Positions 47,451 to 58,689 of a DNA stretch of 64,000 bases are shown here, in pieces. A program made the translations under genes and the position numbers. The notes under the pieces were generated by a model. The model saw only the letters and a program-made list of their open reading frames with translations, was not told where the DNA came from and searched no databases. Each line of letters starts with the position of its first letter. Position 1 is the stretch's first letter. This DNA is from Undaria pinnatifida (taxonomy: Eukaryota > Sar > Phaeophyceae > Laminariales > Alariaceae), in NCBI GenBank assembly GCA_012845835.1, contig JABAKD010000036.1, positions 2,672,501 to 2,736,500 of the forward strand. Reading direction: 5' to 3'.

Positions 47451-49482
47451 ATGCTATTGTGGCAGCGTTCTACCGGTCTCTCCGATGTTTTTTGCGTAGC
47501 GATTTTGCTTTTGCTTTCCATCGAGCCCACAACCCCCGTTCCTTCTTGGGTGGCTTCTCAATGGAGGGAGCGCCCTTCCTCCTACAACGGCGACCACAAC
47601 AGCAGTGAGATGGCAGGGGCCCCTCCTGTTGATTGCCGCGCACGTACGACACGGACGACACCTTCCAAGTACGTGCGGACGAGTCTGCTCTGCGGAGCAC
47701 ACTCCTCGTCTCGAATTTTGATCCCTCCTGTTGGTTGCTTGGCACGCACCACACAGAGGACACTTTCCGAGTACGGGCGGACGACACTGCTCTTCGGAGC
47801 ACACCCCTCGTCCCGGCCTTTGGCCGCATCAGTTCACCGCCAGCTGGTCATAGACCACTCCGCAGTGGAACTGTCCGAGCCCCACCCATCAGACTTGTTT
47901 GCTCCGCGCTCTGCCAGCATGTTGCACAGCACATATCCGCGAGTTGCCAGCACAAGCCCCAAGATCGGCCATCGACTCGTACTTTTTTTTCGCGCTTTGG
48001 GGCTGGGAGGCATATGCACGACATGCCACGGACAAGCATACTGGAATCAACCCTTCGAATGACATTCGAAGGGGACTTCGCTCGCTGAGAGAGCCCATCG
48101 CCCAGCACATCCTTGCTGTCGGTGCCAGACCGCCCTTCGCGGGACCCCCTTGGACTACGGGCACCGTGCTCTAGGAGCTCATGTCGGGGCTCCTTCCTTG
48201 TGATCTACCTGGGAACAAACAGGCGGTGCTCGTGGAATGTTTGGGCTTTTTCGTTTGGCGAATTTTCCAGTACACGCGTTATCGTATGGGTTTCAGTACA
48301 TACGTCGATCATTCTTGTGCGTCGAACAAGCAGTTGCCCCCTTTATGCCGAAATTAGTACAAGCTACGAATTTGACGCACCTCGGACCCCTCTCCGATCT
48401 TTCTCGATCAACAGCGTTCCACTACTGCTATCCGTCGCGTAGCTTCAACCACCATCATTTTTGCAGAGGTGCCAACTACAGTGCAGCACAATGGGCTCGC
48501 TGTCAATGCCTGCCATATACCGCCGGATTCTCTGCTGTAGAAGTCACTGTACAGCAGCCAAGCCGCCTACTTTGCTCCTGCTCATACACCACATAGCTCG
48601 ACCCTTCACTGCCCCAGCGTCCACAGTTACAGCACCGCAGCTCTGACACCCCCCACTGCTGTGCGAGTGCTCCTTGCAAGTTCGATTCGAGAGTTTTTTT
48701 TTCGTCCTGGCCCCTCCGTGACTAGAACTTGAACCTAGTGAACGCTGAAACTCTGTGCTGGCTTTTTGGGCAAGACTGTTGGTGTGCGCGATGCACTATA
48801 TTCTCCCATTCATGGGTACGCGGGGACTATAATACCACCTTCTGTGTATGCACAGCTGTGACCGTGCGGCACTCCGCACTGCTGTCAACGTAACTGTCCC
48901 ATTATCGGTGAGAGTGGGTACGGATTTTGTTTTCAGCTGTCCGGGCGTTAGGCCGTCTTCCTGCCGGTACATGTGCTGCCCTTCACGATATTGCTAGGGT
49001 CTACGCTGGATTTTTTTCTTCTTCTTCTCTGCACATGTTCGGACAGCTACTGCCCGTTACAGAGCGCTTACTACACAGTTCGCGGAGATACTGCGCTTCA
49101 CAGTTCTTACTAGTGCAGTGGAGAACAGCCCGTCTAATGCGGTACCTTTGGGGGCAAACAGCCTTTCTATTCGACTGTGGGCGTGCACATTTTTCTACAG
49201 CTGGTGTTGGTACTACACTACCCATCTTGGTGCGGTTGAAATTACCGTTACCTGTGAACACAGCAGTGATACTGCAGCAATCAGCACTACTGTAGGCGCG
49301 ACCGTCCCCCTTCAGTGCGGTCGGGGGAACCTCCTTTGTTTGGGGGGGTTATACTGCCCGTTTTTTTCATATACGGTTGGTGCGCGAACGTATACTGTCC
49401 TACCCCCCACTACACTACTGTGGAGGCAGATGCTGCCCATTTTTATACGGTTGGCTGCGCGATCCTTTACTGTGCTTCCACA
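47451..49482 (+). other. Retroelement 5' internal spacer
   Basis: Holds a two-copy repeat of about 117 bp (47615-47840, with GCGGACGA..CTGCTCT.CGGAGCACAC). The longest frame (47406-48062) overlaps the LTR and has no motif. Toward 48.4-49.4 kb there are degraded phrases similar to the following 83-bp array (CACTGTACAGCAGCC-like and TACACTAC-like). I see no gene. Confidence 0.5.
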
Positions 49483-52400
49483 TCTACACTACACCTAGGG
49501 TAAATGCTGCTTGTTTTGGTGCGACAAGTGTCAGCGTGTTGGGTGACCTTTCACTGTGCTTCCACCTCTACACTACACCAAGGGTAAATGCTGCCCGTTT
49601 TGGTGCGATGAGTGTCAGCGTATTGGGCGATCTTACACTGTGCTTCCACCTCTACACTACACGTAGGGTAAATGCTGCCTGGTTTGGTGCGACGAGTGTC
49701 AGCGTGTTGGGTGACCTTTCACTGTCCCCCCCCCCTACACTACACCTAGGGTAAATGCTGCCCGTTTTGGTGCGATGAGTGTCAGCGTGTTGGGCGATCT
49801 TACACTGTGCTTCCACCTCTACACTACACCTAGGTTAAATGCTGCCTGGTTTGGTGCGACAAGTGTCAGCGTGTTGGGTGACCTTTCGCTGTGCTCCCCC
49901 CCTTCACTATACCTAGGGTAAATGCTGCCCGTTTTGGTGCGACAAGTGTCAGCGTGTTGGGTGACCTTTCACTGTGCTCCCCATCTACACTACACCTAGG
50001 GTAAATGCTGCCCGTGTTGGTGCGATGAGTGTCAGCGTGTTGGGCGATCTTACACTGTGCTTCCACCCCTACACTACACCTAGGTTAAATGCTGCCTGTT
50101 TTGGTGCGACGAGTGTCAGCGTGTTGGGTGACCTTTCACTGTCCCCCCCCCCTACACTACACCTAGGGTAAATGCTGCCTGTTTTGGTGCGACGAGTGTC
50201 AGCGTGTTGGGTGACCTTTCACTGTGCTCCCCATCTACACTACACCTAGGGTAAATGCTGCCCGTTTTATTGCGACAAGTGTCAGCGTGTTGGGTGACCT
50301 TTCACTGTCCCCCCCCCCTACACTACACCTAGGGTAAATGCTGCCCGTTTTGGTGCGATGAGTGTCAGCGTGTTGGGCGATCTTAGACTGTGCTTCCACC
50401 TCTACACTACACCTAGGTTAAATGCTGCCTGGTTTGGTGCGACAAGTGTCAGCGTGTTGGGTGACCTTTCGCTGTGCTCCCCCCCTTCACTATACCTAGG
50501 GTAAATGCTGCCCGTTTTGGTGCGACAAGTGTCAGCGTGTTGGGTGACCTTTCACTGTGCTCCCCATCTACACTACACCTAGGGTAAATGCTGCCCGTGT
50601 TGGTGCGATGAGTGTCAGCGTGTTGGGCGATCTTACACTGTGCTTCCACCTCTACACTACACCTAGGGTAAATGCTGCCCGTTTTGGTGCGACAAGTGTC
50701 AGCGTGTTGGGTGACCTTTCACTGTGCTTCCCATCTACACTACACCTAGGGTAAATGCTGCCCGTGTTGGTGCGATGAGTGTCAGCGTGTTGGGCGATCT
50801 TACACTGTGCTTCCACCCCTACACTACACCTAGGTTAAATGCTGCCTGTTTTGGTGCGACGAGTGTCAGCGTGTTGGGTGACCTTTCACTGTGCTTCCAC
50901 CTCTACACTACACCTAGGGTAAATGCTGCCTGTTTTGGTGCGACGAGTGTCAGCGTGTTGGGTGACCTTTCACTGTGCTCCCCATCTACACTACACCTAG
51001 GGTAAATGCTGCCCGTTTTATTGCGACAAGTGTCAGCGTGTTGGGTGACCTTTCACTGTCCCCCCCCCCTACACTACACCTAGGGTAAATGCTGCCCGTT
51101 TTGGTGCGATGAGTGTCAGCGTGTTGGGCGATCTTAGACTGTGCTTCCACCTCTACACTACACCTAGGTTAAATGCTGCCTGGTTTGGTGCGACAAGTGT
51201 CAGCGTGTTGGGTGACCTTTCGCTGTGCTCCCCCCCTTCACTATACCTAGGGTAAATGCTGCCCGTTTTGGTGCGACAAGTGTCAGCGTGTTGGGTGACC
51301 TTTCACTGTGCTCCCCATCTACACTACACCTAGGGTAAATGCTGCCCGTGTTGGTGCGATGAGTGTCAGCGTGTTGGGCGATCTTACACTGTGCTTCCAC
51401 CCCTACACTACACCTAGGTTAAATGCTGCCTGTTTTGGTGCGACGAGTGTCAGCGTGTTGGGTGACCTTTTACTGTCCTTCCACCTCTACACTACACCTA
51501 GGGTAAATGCTGCCTGTTTTGGTGCGACGAGTGTCAGCGTGTTGGGTGACCTTTCACTGTGCTCCCCATCTACACTAAACCTAAGGTAAATGCTGCCCGT
51601 TTTGGTGCGATGAGTGTCAGCGTGTTGGACAATCTTACCTTGTGCTTCCACCCCTACACTACACCTAGGGTAAATGTTGCCTGTTTTGGTGCGATGAGTG
51701 TCAGCGTGTTGGGCGATCTTACACTGTGTTTCCACCCCTACACTACACCTAGGGTAAATGTTGCCTGTTTTGGTCGGATGAGCTTGGGCGTTTTGGGTGA
51801 CCTTTCGCTGTGCTCCCCCCCTTCACTACACCTAGGGTAAATGCTGCTCGTTTTAATGCGATGAGTGTCAGCGTGTTGGGCGATCTTACACTGTGCTGCT
51901 CCCCTACACTACACCTATCGTAAATGCCGCATGTTTTGGTGCGATGAGTGTCAGCGTGTTGGGCGATCTTACACTGTGCTTCCACCCCTACACTACACCC
52001 AGGTTAAATGCTGCCTGTTTTGGTGCGACGAGTGTCAGCGTGTTGGGTGACCTTTCACTGTGTTCCCCCCCTACAATACACCTAGGGTAAATGCTGCCTG
52101 TTTTGGTGCGACGAGTGTCAGCGTGTTGGGTGACCTTTTACTGTGCTCCCCCCCTACACTACACTTAGGGTAAATGCTGCCCGTTTTGGTGCGATGAGTG
52201 TCAGCGTGTTGGGCGATCTTACACTGTACTTCCCTACACTACACCTAGGTTAAATGCTGCCTGTTTTGGTGCGATGAGTGTCAGCGTGTTGGTCTATCTT
52301 ACACTGCGCTTCCACCCCTACACCACACCTAGGGTAAATGCTGCCTGTTTTGGTGCGATGAGCGTCGGCGTGTTGGGCGAACCTTTATTGTGATAACCCC

Positions 52401-52500
52401 TACACTACACCTAGGGTAAATGCTGCCTGTTTTGGTCGGATGAGCTTGGGCGTTTTGGGCGACGCTTTCCTGTGCTACCTCCCCCCGCCTAGGTTGAATG
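49483..52500 (+). repeat. 83/84-bp tandem array inside the retroelement, with higher-order structure
   Basis: Roughly 36 monomers. Each has CTACACTACACCTAGGGTAAA, TGCTGCC.GTTTTGGTGCGA and GAGTGTCAGCGTGTTGGG. Two main monomer types alternate (GGGCGATCTTACACTGTGC versus GGGTGACCTTTCACTGTGC). Long-range copies recur at offsets of 583 bp (49866 to 50449) and 751 bp (50449 to 51200), with a 167-bp dimer step, so segments of 7 and 9 monomers were duplicated as blocks. The 83/84-bp mixture breaks any reading frame. It is non-coding, between the 5' LTR and gag. Confidence 0.95.
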
Positions 52501-52950
52501 ATGCCTGTTTAAGTGCGATGGCTGCAGACGTACCCTTACTGTGTTGCACCCCCTGCACTGCGGTTAGGGTCAGTGCTGCCCAGTTTTGGCTCCTTGTACT
52601 GCGGTTCGTGCGGGCGTTACCCATATACCCTACGGTCAGACTGGGCGCTGCTCTTATGTTGCGGTTATGATGATTGGTACCTTGGTACTGCTGTACTCCT
52701 CTTATACGGCTAGCTGACGTGGCTGCTACCATCACTGAGGCTGGACGGAGTCAAGGCCCATATTGTTGCTGTTTGCTGAAACACAGATATACCGCTCCTT
52801 GGAGCAGGAACACCACAACAATTTATCTGTCTCCATAGCTTCTTCACGCGTCGTTCCTACCCCCCCCCCCGCTTCACTACACCTAGGCACCATGTCCACC
52901 AGTGACGATGGGGGGCTACTCGGGGCAGGCTGAGGTCTTCCACGAACCCC
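52501..52950 (+). other. Spacer between array and gag
   Basis: Contains the last degraded repeat units (TACCCTTACTGTG-like) and a C-run at 52861-52870. Coding-like GC-rich sequence begins after this. Confidence 0.4.
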
Positions 52951-55190
52951 AACCTGGATGCCCACGAGACAGGGAGAAGAGCTCGCTCGAGATCCCGCGA
53001 CTCGAGACAGGGGGAACCACCGGAGGCGGGTTCCGGTGACGAGACAGGAGACGGAGCACCATACCTCCACCCGTTCCCACCAACCAAGCGGGTCGATTCG
53101 CTGGTTCGCGCTGAGAAGAAGACGGACCAACCCCCACCGGACTCGGGGGCGTCTCGACGCCAGCTCTCGCCAGCCCCGGGGGAGCGCCACCAGCTGCCCC
53201 CCCCGCGCTCGACAGGGCACCACCGCCGCCACTTGGGCTCTCCGCGCTCGACAGAGCGCCACCCCCAGATCTCCCGGGACCGGGGCGCCCATTCCGACCC
53301 CTTGGACTTGGCATACGCGGCGGCGCGGGCACAGCGGGCGCTCGACGACGCCGACCAGACGATAGCTCGCCGACGTCGGTTTGACGGAGATATCGAGCAG
53401 GCGAAGACCCCTGCGCGGGAGTCGTCAGTTGCGTCGGCTGCGGCGGGGGCTACCGCGGCCCCCTTGCCTTTGTCGCGCCCGCAGGGTGTCGCATCCCAGC
53501 GACCACGACCCGGGAACGACGCCTTCTTCAAGGGCATCGTCGCGTGCATGGCGTCTGCACCGCGGGTAGACTTCTCCTCAGCGCTGGCGACCCGCGGTGG
53601 TGGAAACGGCCTACGCTCTCCTCCCGTCAGAGAGGCCGGCGTCGCGGCAAGCGGACGTCCTCGATGGAAGCGGCCTGGGCTCGCGTGGATTGTACGCCCT
53701 ATGCTAGACAGACGAGAGCCGCCCCGACCCTTGCCCTTGCCAAGGCCCTGCTGATAGCCCACGACGATGACCCCGACCCTGTCTTTTGGCCGGACCCCGG
53801 AGGAAGAGTTGGCAGGACGAAACCAGGGAAAATGTCGCGGCAGTCGCGACCGCGGGGACCGCAACCGTGGGGGTGGCGGCAAAAATGGTGGGGGTGGCGA
53901 CCACCGCCACCGCCGCGGGGGTGACAGCGCATCGGGTGCTGGTGTGCCTGAGGGCGCTGCCGAGGGGGCAACTTCGGTCCAACAACCGGGGCAGTTGGCC
54001 GCCGCTCTGGCAGAGGAATGGCGCGAGAGGACGTTCAGCGTGGGACGGCTTGTCAACCTCCTCCCGCTCGTCATCGTCCTCGAGCACGGACCACAGCGAG
54101 GTGGTCGTGGTAGCAGGCAAAAAGTGTCAAGAGCCATGGCAGGTGGAGCATCTGCCTGAGGCTTTCACCCTCCTGTTGCGTCTGCTGATCACGCACTTCG
54201 ACGGGGTTGACACGGAGGAGGGCTACACTAAGTTGCATACTTTTGGAATGTGTAACGGCATGCCTTTTTCTGATTCAGTGGAGTTTCGCGTACTTATGCC
54301 GACCGCTACGCGGAGTGAGAGTGTTTTGTCTCCGGGAACGGATGTGGTGTTGGAGGTGGTTCGGGTGGCGGCGAATGAGCAATTTCCGGCTCTCCTGCCT
54401 GCGTTGTACCCTGGTTCGAAGGCAACAAACCCGCGGCCATACGCCTCGTTGGATGCTATGTGGCGGGATTTTAGTGACTAATAAGACACCTGCCGTCGAC
54501 GGCGAAACATTTTTTTCTCTTCCTGTTTCTTCGACGGGAGCGCGGTCATGCGCCCTGTCGGGGCCTCGGCCCGCAGATCATGGGCGCGGCCAGGGCCGAG
54601 TGCCGTCCCAGTCGCTTTCGTGGCAGACGGGATCGAGCCATCATTCAACTGTCATGCCCATCGATGATTCATATGACCCTTGGCTTGACCACACATCGAA
54701 CTGCTGGCCACTAGAAAAGCATCATTATGCAGAAGGTTTTGCCGTTAAGGCCTCGTTTAAGATAGGCGACCCTCCCCTTTGGAGCGGCATCCTTTCACCT
54801 CGCGCTGATGCCCTCCGAGAAAACCGGGGGCTTTGCCTCAACTGCCACGAAGACAGCCATTCCTTCAAGCATTGTAGGCATCCTTTCATTACTGCGAGTG
54901 GCTGCTTGAACCCTGAACTAGGCCAACTTGGCGACGATGACGCACACCGACGTTAACAAACACGCATGGTCTGCCTCCGCCAAGACGGCAAATCTTCTCG
55001 CCCGAACAACCACACGAAAAATCGTCGCCATCTTTCAGGATCAGGGCCAGGTAAACTGTCACAACGATACCACATACACGTCGGATCACCATGTGGGTAT
55101 CCAGCGCTCGCCCGCCTCTTCTGCCCCCGCTCCTGCTCCTCGAATGCGTTTTGGAGCCGCCCACAACCCGGGCGAAAATTAATTTGCGCG
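52951..55190 (+). pseudogene. gag: Retroelement gag, frameshifted, with CCHC zinc knuckle
   Basis: A GC-rich gag read across several frames. The N-terminal part lies in frame 1 (53233-53754), with LAYAAARAQRALDDADQ and FFKGIVACMASAPRV. A Gly/Arg-rich linker follows (53790-53950). A capsid-like part lies in frame 2 (about 54060-54481), with PEAFTLLLRLLITHFDGV and YASLDAMWRDFSD before tandem TAA stops. The nucleocapsid lies in frame 3 to 54956. The knuckle CLNCHEDSHSFKHC (C-x2-C-x4-H-x4-C) is at 54834-54875. After HRR a TAA interrupts a basic tail. The protein would package element RNA. A 426-codon antisense frame here is a shadow of high GC. At least three frame changes make it non-functional as read. 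Confidence 0.75.
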
Positions 55191-56661
55191 CCAACCTGGC
55201 ACATCATGTAACGGCAATCGACAGCTCTACGGCGGTACGGCACCGTCGACAACTCTGTCGGGGGGTACCTATTTCGTTTTCAGAAGATGCTCGTGTTCTG
55301 TTGATAGCCTGTCCAGTAACGCAGCACAGATTGCCTCTGTCAAGCGCCCACGGGCTCCTACGCCGTCTGCGGACGATTCACACGGCGTAGTACCGGCGGC
55401 GGGAACTAGCGCTTCAAGCGTGGTTTCCTCCAGCCAGGTAATTTTTTTCTTTTCTTTCTTTTTTGAGGGCGAGAACGCGCGCTTTCAGCGACGTTCCCCT
55501 CGGTCATGGTCTGAGTTCGGCAACGGGAACCACGCTTCCGGCGCCGTTTGCCTCAGCCGCGGCATGACCTCAGCAATGGGGGTACGCGCTCCAATCGTCG
55601 CCCCCATCAAACATGGCACGAGAGCCTGCGCTTTGCGCGCTCCCCCCCCAAGGCACGCGCCGCGCAACAATATAGCTTCGGCAACGGCGCGTCGCCTTTT
55701 TACGCGTGTGTGTTCATCCCCCCCCTCTCCCTGACCAGGCGGTGGCGGTCGGTTTGAGGTGTGGGACGGTCGACCCTCAAAACAATTTTTCTGACCACGA
55801 GGTGGCGGTCGATTTGAGGTGTGGGAAGGCCAACACTACAACACCGAGATCTTTTGCGAGGCTCGATCCGGTGTTTGCTCGCGATAACAGCGGACGCTCT
55901 GTCCTTTTTTCCATCAAGGAGGAGTCGACAAGATTAGCTACCTCGTCTCCCTTCTCCAAGAGACATAACGGAAGAGAGCCTCCTCGGATAAAAAAAATAT
56001 TGCCTTGCCCGAGCCCCGCTCCAGAAGACGCCCACAAGGTTTACGGACCCTGCTTCGTCTTTTAACACGCTAACCCACGTGTTTTAGGCTACGTCTGCCC
56101 CAGTGGCACAGAAAGAAGATCCGACACTGCGCGACGGGCCAGTGGTGACTCCACGGCCTCCAGCCTGATCAGCTGGACGCTATTCCCGTAAATTTACGGA
56201 AGAATCGCGCCTCTCGTCAAGCAGAAACAGCTCAGAGCCCCTGCCCCTTCGGGTGGAGTTAGAGCAGTTTTCTTGCGATTATACGCCAAAGAGCGAAGAG
56301 GCCACGGCGCGAGAAACCGTGGGTTCGGACTCGTGTCGTGCTCCTGAGGCCTGGTGTTTCTGAGGGGGACACTACAGGCCCAAAGAGCCGAGGACTGGTG
56401 TTCCCAGAAGGGGACATTACAGACCCAAATGCCCAACGAGGCTACCGACGGGTTGGCACTTTCGGTTTTTGCCATTTTTCGGGCGCAGTTAGAGCGGATT
56501 CTCGCGCTTTTCCGCCAACGAACGAAGAAAGACCCGAGGCGAGATACCACGGGTTCGGATTCGCGTCGTGCTCCCGAGGCCTGGTGTTCCCGGACGGAGA
56601 CATTGCAGCCCCAAATTCCAACACGGCGTTTGACCCTTCTCTCGAATACTCCACAGACAAA
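55191..56661 (+). other. Retroelement segment between gag and NADAR, partly repetitive
   Basis: Only short frames. 55738-55990 carries two copies of GGTGGCGGTCG.TTTGAGGTGTGGGA, 58 bp apart, and the IKEESTRL phrase that matches the fragment at 100-540. At 56280-56610 a unit of about 215 bp is repeated (GTGCTCC.GAGGCCTGGTGTT, GGGTTCGGA.TCG, GCGCAGTTAGAGC). I do not recognise a domain. Confidence 0.55.
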
Positions 56662-57130
56662 ATGGTGTTATTCTGGCAGTCCCAATCCTATTTTCCACCG
56701 TGGTGCCCTTGGTCGTTTGCCGTGGACGACGTGCCATATTCTTGCGCGGGGCTGGACATGATGGCCGAAAAGACCAAGTTTTTGCAAGACCATCGAGCAG
56801 TGGGGCTCATTATGTCGTCGCCTCGTCCAAGCACACGCAAACGCATCGGTCGAGGCGTGCGCAACTTTGCTTCCGCTGTTGGGGACAGGAAGAAGCAAAA
56901 CGCCGTGTCACCTGGCACCTACGCCAAAATTTTCGCAGAACCCAGCCATGAAAAATCACCTTTTGAGCTCTGACAACAAGCTTCTGGCTGAATCCAGCCC
57001 TCTTAACCCGGTGTGGGGCATTGGTCTCCGGGCGGATGGTCCCAGGGCCAACAACGCATGCCAGGGGAGAGGAAAAACGTGCTCGGTGAGGCACTTTCTG
57101 CCGTTCGCGCAGCTATTTGCGACAATGAGA
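56662..57130 (+). pseudogene. NADAR (YbiA/DUF1768) domain carried by the retroelement
   Basis: The whole NADAR signature can be followed across three frame segments. First comes VLFWQSQSYF, FAVDDVPYSCA, MMAEK and KRIGRGVRNF (frame 1). Then FSQNPAMKNHLL, LLAESSPLNPVWGIGLRADG (frame 2). Then KNVLGEALSAVR (frame 1). NADAR proteins are N-glycosidases. Bacterial YbiA acts on riboflavin intermediates, and others remove ADP-ribose adducts from guanine or other substrates. Both frame changes fall in short A/T homopolymers (A4T4 near 56930, A5 near 57076). The usual Glu after S/C-A in the helix before MMA is Gly here, so activity is doubtful. It sits between gag and the RNase H remnant, where protease/RT would be expected next. 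Confidence 0.82.
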
Positions 57131-57410
57131 CCGGGTCGGCGCACCCGGCCTCCCCTAGTCGGTTCCGCACCTACACTGCGAGTGCAAGAACCAAGAAATC
57201 TCGTCCGCGCCGCAACCGGACCGTTCGCACGGCCAGCGCTCGCAAAGCTTCCCCTTCGGCGTTTCCGACCTATTTCTCGGGCGCGTTGGCCAATGAAAAG
57301 CCGTGAAGTTGTGGAGATAGCTTCTAGCGTCGGCCCTGACCTTGCGATGTCAGAAGACTGCCCCTGTTTCGTCGAGGGTACTGTGACGCTGGACGACGTT
57401 TTGTTCACTA
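57131..57410 (+). pseudogene. Segment after NADAR, possibly start of the protease region
   Basis: Basic Ser/Arg-rich linker, then a frame reading CPCFVEGTVTLDDVLFTM (about 57357-57412). The style (charged linker, then short strands ending before a D-S/T-G) resembles the lead into a retroelement protease, but no catalytic D-S/T-G follows because the sequence switches to RNase H. This is inference. Confidence 0.35.
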
Positions 57411-57705
57411 TGAAAATCGCGTATATCAGTCGAGCAACGCTCGACTCGGAGAGGCACTGGACTCCTATAGATTTGGGGACCGGCAGCATTGCTTGGGTTC
57501 CCAAACGCCTCCGAGGGTACTGAGGGGAACAAAGTTCCGCATATCCTCCGGCCACAAGACACAGGAGAGCATTGGCAAAGTGGGGACCCTCAATGCACGA
57601 GTCCAGCGGTAGCTTGAGTTCGTCACCGCGTTCGATTGCACACTCGAGTACCGCAAAGGCAGCGCCAAGGGCATCGCCGATTTTTCCGGCCGTTTTCCAG
57701 AGCCG
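57411..57705 (+). pseudogene. pol: RNase H remnant of the retroelement pol
   Basis: IAYISRATLDSERHWTPIDL, then KRLRGY in frame 2, is the Ty3/gypsy RNase H middle (Y-x-S-R-x-L...E-x-x-Y/W...E). After a stop and frame change (57535 on, frame 1) it continues FRISSGHK, ARVQR, a TAG where Trp is expected, then LEFVTAFDCTLEYRKGSA and ADFSGRF. These match the family's T-D-H, R-x-x-R-W, F-D-x-x-(I/L)-x-Y-x-x-G and A-D-x-x-S-R elements. The N-terminal part of RNase H and all of reverse transcriptase are missing. Confidence 0.78.
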
Positions 57706-58689
57706 CTACGGAGCACAACCGCAGTGGTTTGAAAAAATTTCAACCTCGTGGGGTTAACAAGCCCCAACCCCGTTGGAGATAGCGGTATCTACCTCCTACG
57801 GACCCGCGGGCTGCGCGCCCCCTCCTCGCCGATCCCAGGAGTCGGTTTGGGTGGACTCGCGCCCCTCGCCAAAAGCACTGTCTTGGATGGGCTTGTGCCC
57901 CACACCGAAAGCACTGCTTTGGGTGGGCTCGTGCCCCGCACTGAACATGCTGCCTTGGGTGGGCTCCCTCTCACCTCTACCGCGTTTCACGATTTTCGCA
58001 CACACGAGCCACGTATAAGGATTGACGGCCTTTCTGCTTCCCCGGGGAAATTCGTCGCTCGTGTTTCTGCCTCCGTCGCCACTACCGAAGGCTGTACCGG
58101 CCGCGGGTCGATTTCACCTGCCGCCGACACTGTTTTCGCTTCCGTTTTTGCCATACCCATCGAGGGCGGCACGGGCTTCGCAGAAGCCCTGGCTGCAGCG
58201 ACGCCCATCGCACAGCCGACTTATCTATCCCGTAGTTCTTTACAGGAGACGGCCCCCGCCGCGACCACCGGTTCGACTGTGTCCGTCTCCGCCATGCTTG
58301 GCACTCCAGCCCCTCCGTCGTCGACGACGTGCCGACTAACAGCGACAACAACAGGAAATGAACCCCGCTGTAGATTATGGATTCGGGCTCGGCGGGGCCC
58401 CTCGGCCATCTTCCAGACGAGGTACAACCCCGCCGCGAGTCCCACGGCCGCGGCCGACCCCGTCGACTGCCGCGACCCCTGCTCTTGCCGACTCGCCGGT
58501 CCGCACGGTGCCACTACCGTCCGACCGCGACCACGCAGAGCCTATACGGGAACTCCTCTCTTACGGCTCACGCCTTCTCCTGGTGACACGCCGACTGCAT
58601 ATACAAGGTCGGACGCCCTCGGCGACGTTGCTGAGTTGCGGTTCGCGGATTCCGTCGCGCGTTCTTCACATGCCGATTGGAAGCGCGAA
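57706..58689 (+). pseudogene. Pro/Ala/Thr-rich spacer between RNase H and integrase
   Basis: Open in frame 1 from 57748. It includes a three-unit 36-bp repeat (57845-57960), each unit encoding GLVP.TESTALG-like 12-mers. The remainder is low-complexity, with no recognised domain. It is unusually long for a connection between RNase H and integrase. Confidence 0.55.

Noticed and set aside
47406-48062. 218-codon frame at the start of the retroelement
   Set aside because: It begins inside the LTR and runs through a two-copy repeat. No gag-like motif is seen, and gag is recognisable further right.
49483-52500. A CRISPR-like array or a repetitive surface protein in the 83/84-bp repeats
   Set aside because: Units are contiguous without unique spacers, the context is eukaryotic and inside an LTR element, and mixed 83/84-bp lengths break every frame.
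52857-54137. A 426-codon minus-strand open frame
   Set aside because: It is antisense to the GC-rich gag. The plus strand carries recognisable capsid-like and zinc-knuckle sequence, while this frame is compositionally biased (Arg, Pro, Ser) with no motif.
57420-57470. A protease D-S-G site in the LDS segment
   Set aside because: The surrounding residues (YISRATLDSERHW) match the RNase H middle better than a protease active site.
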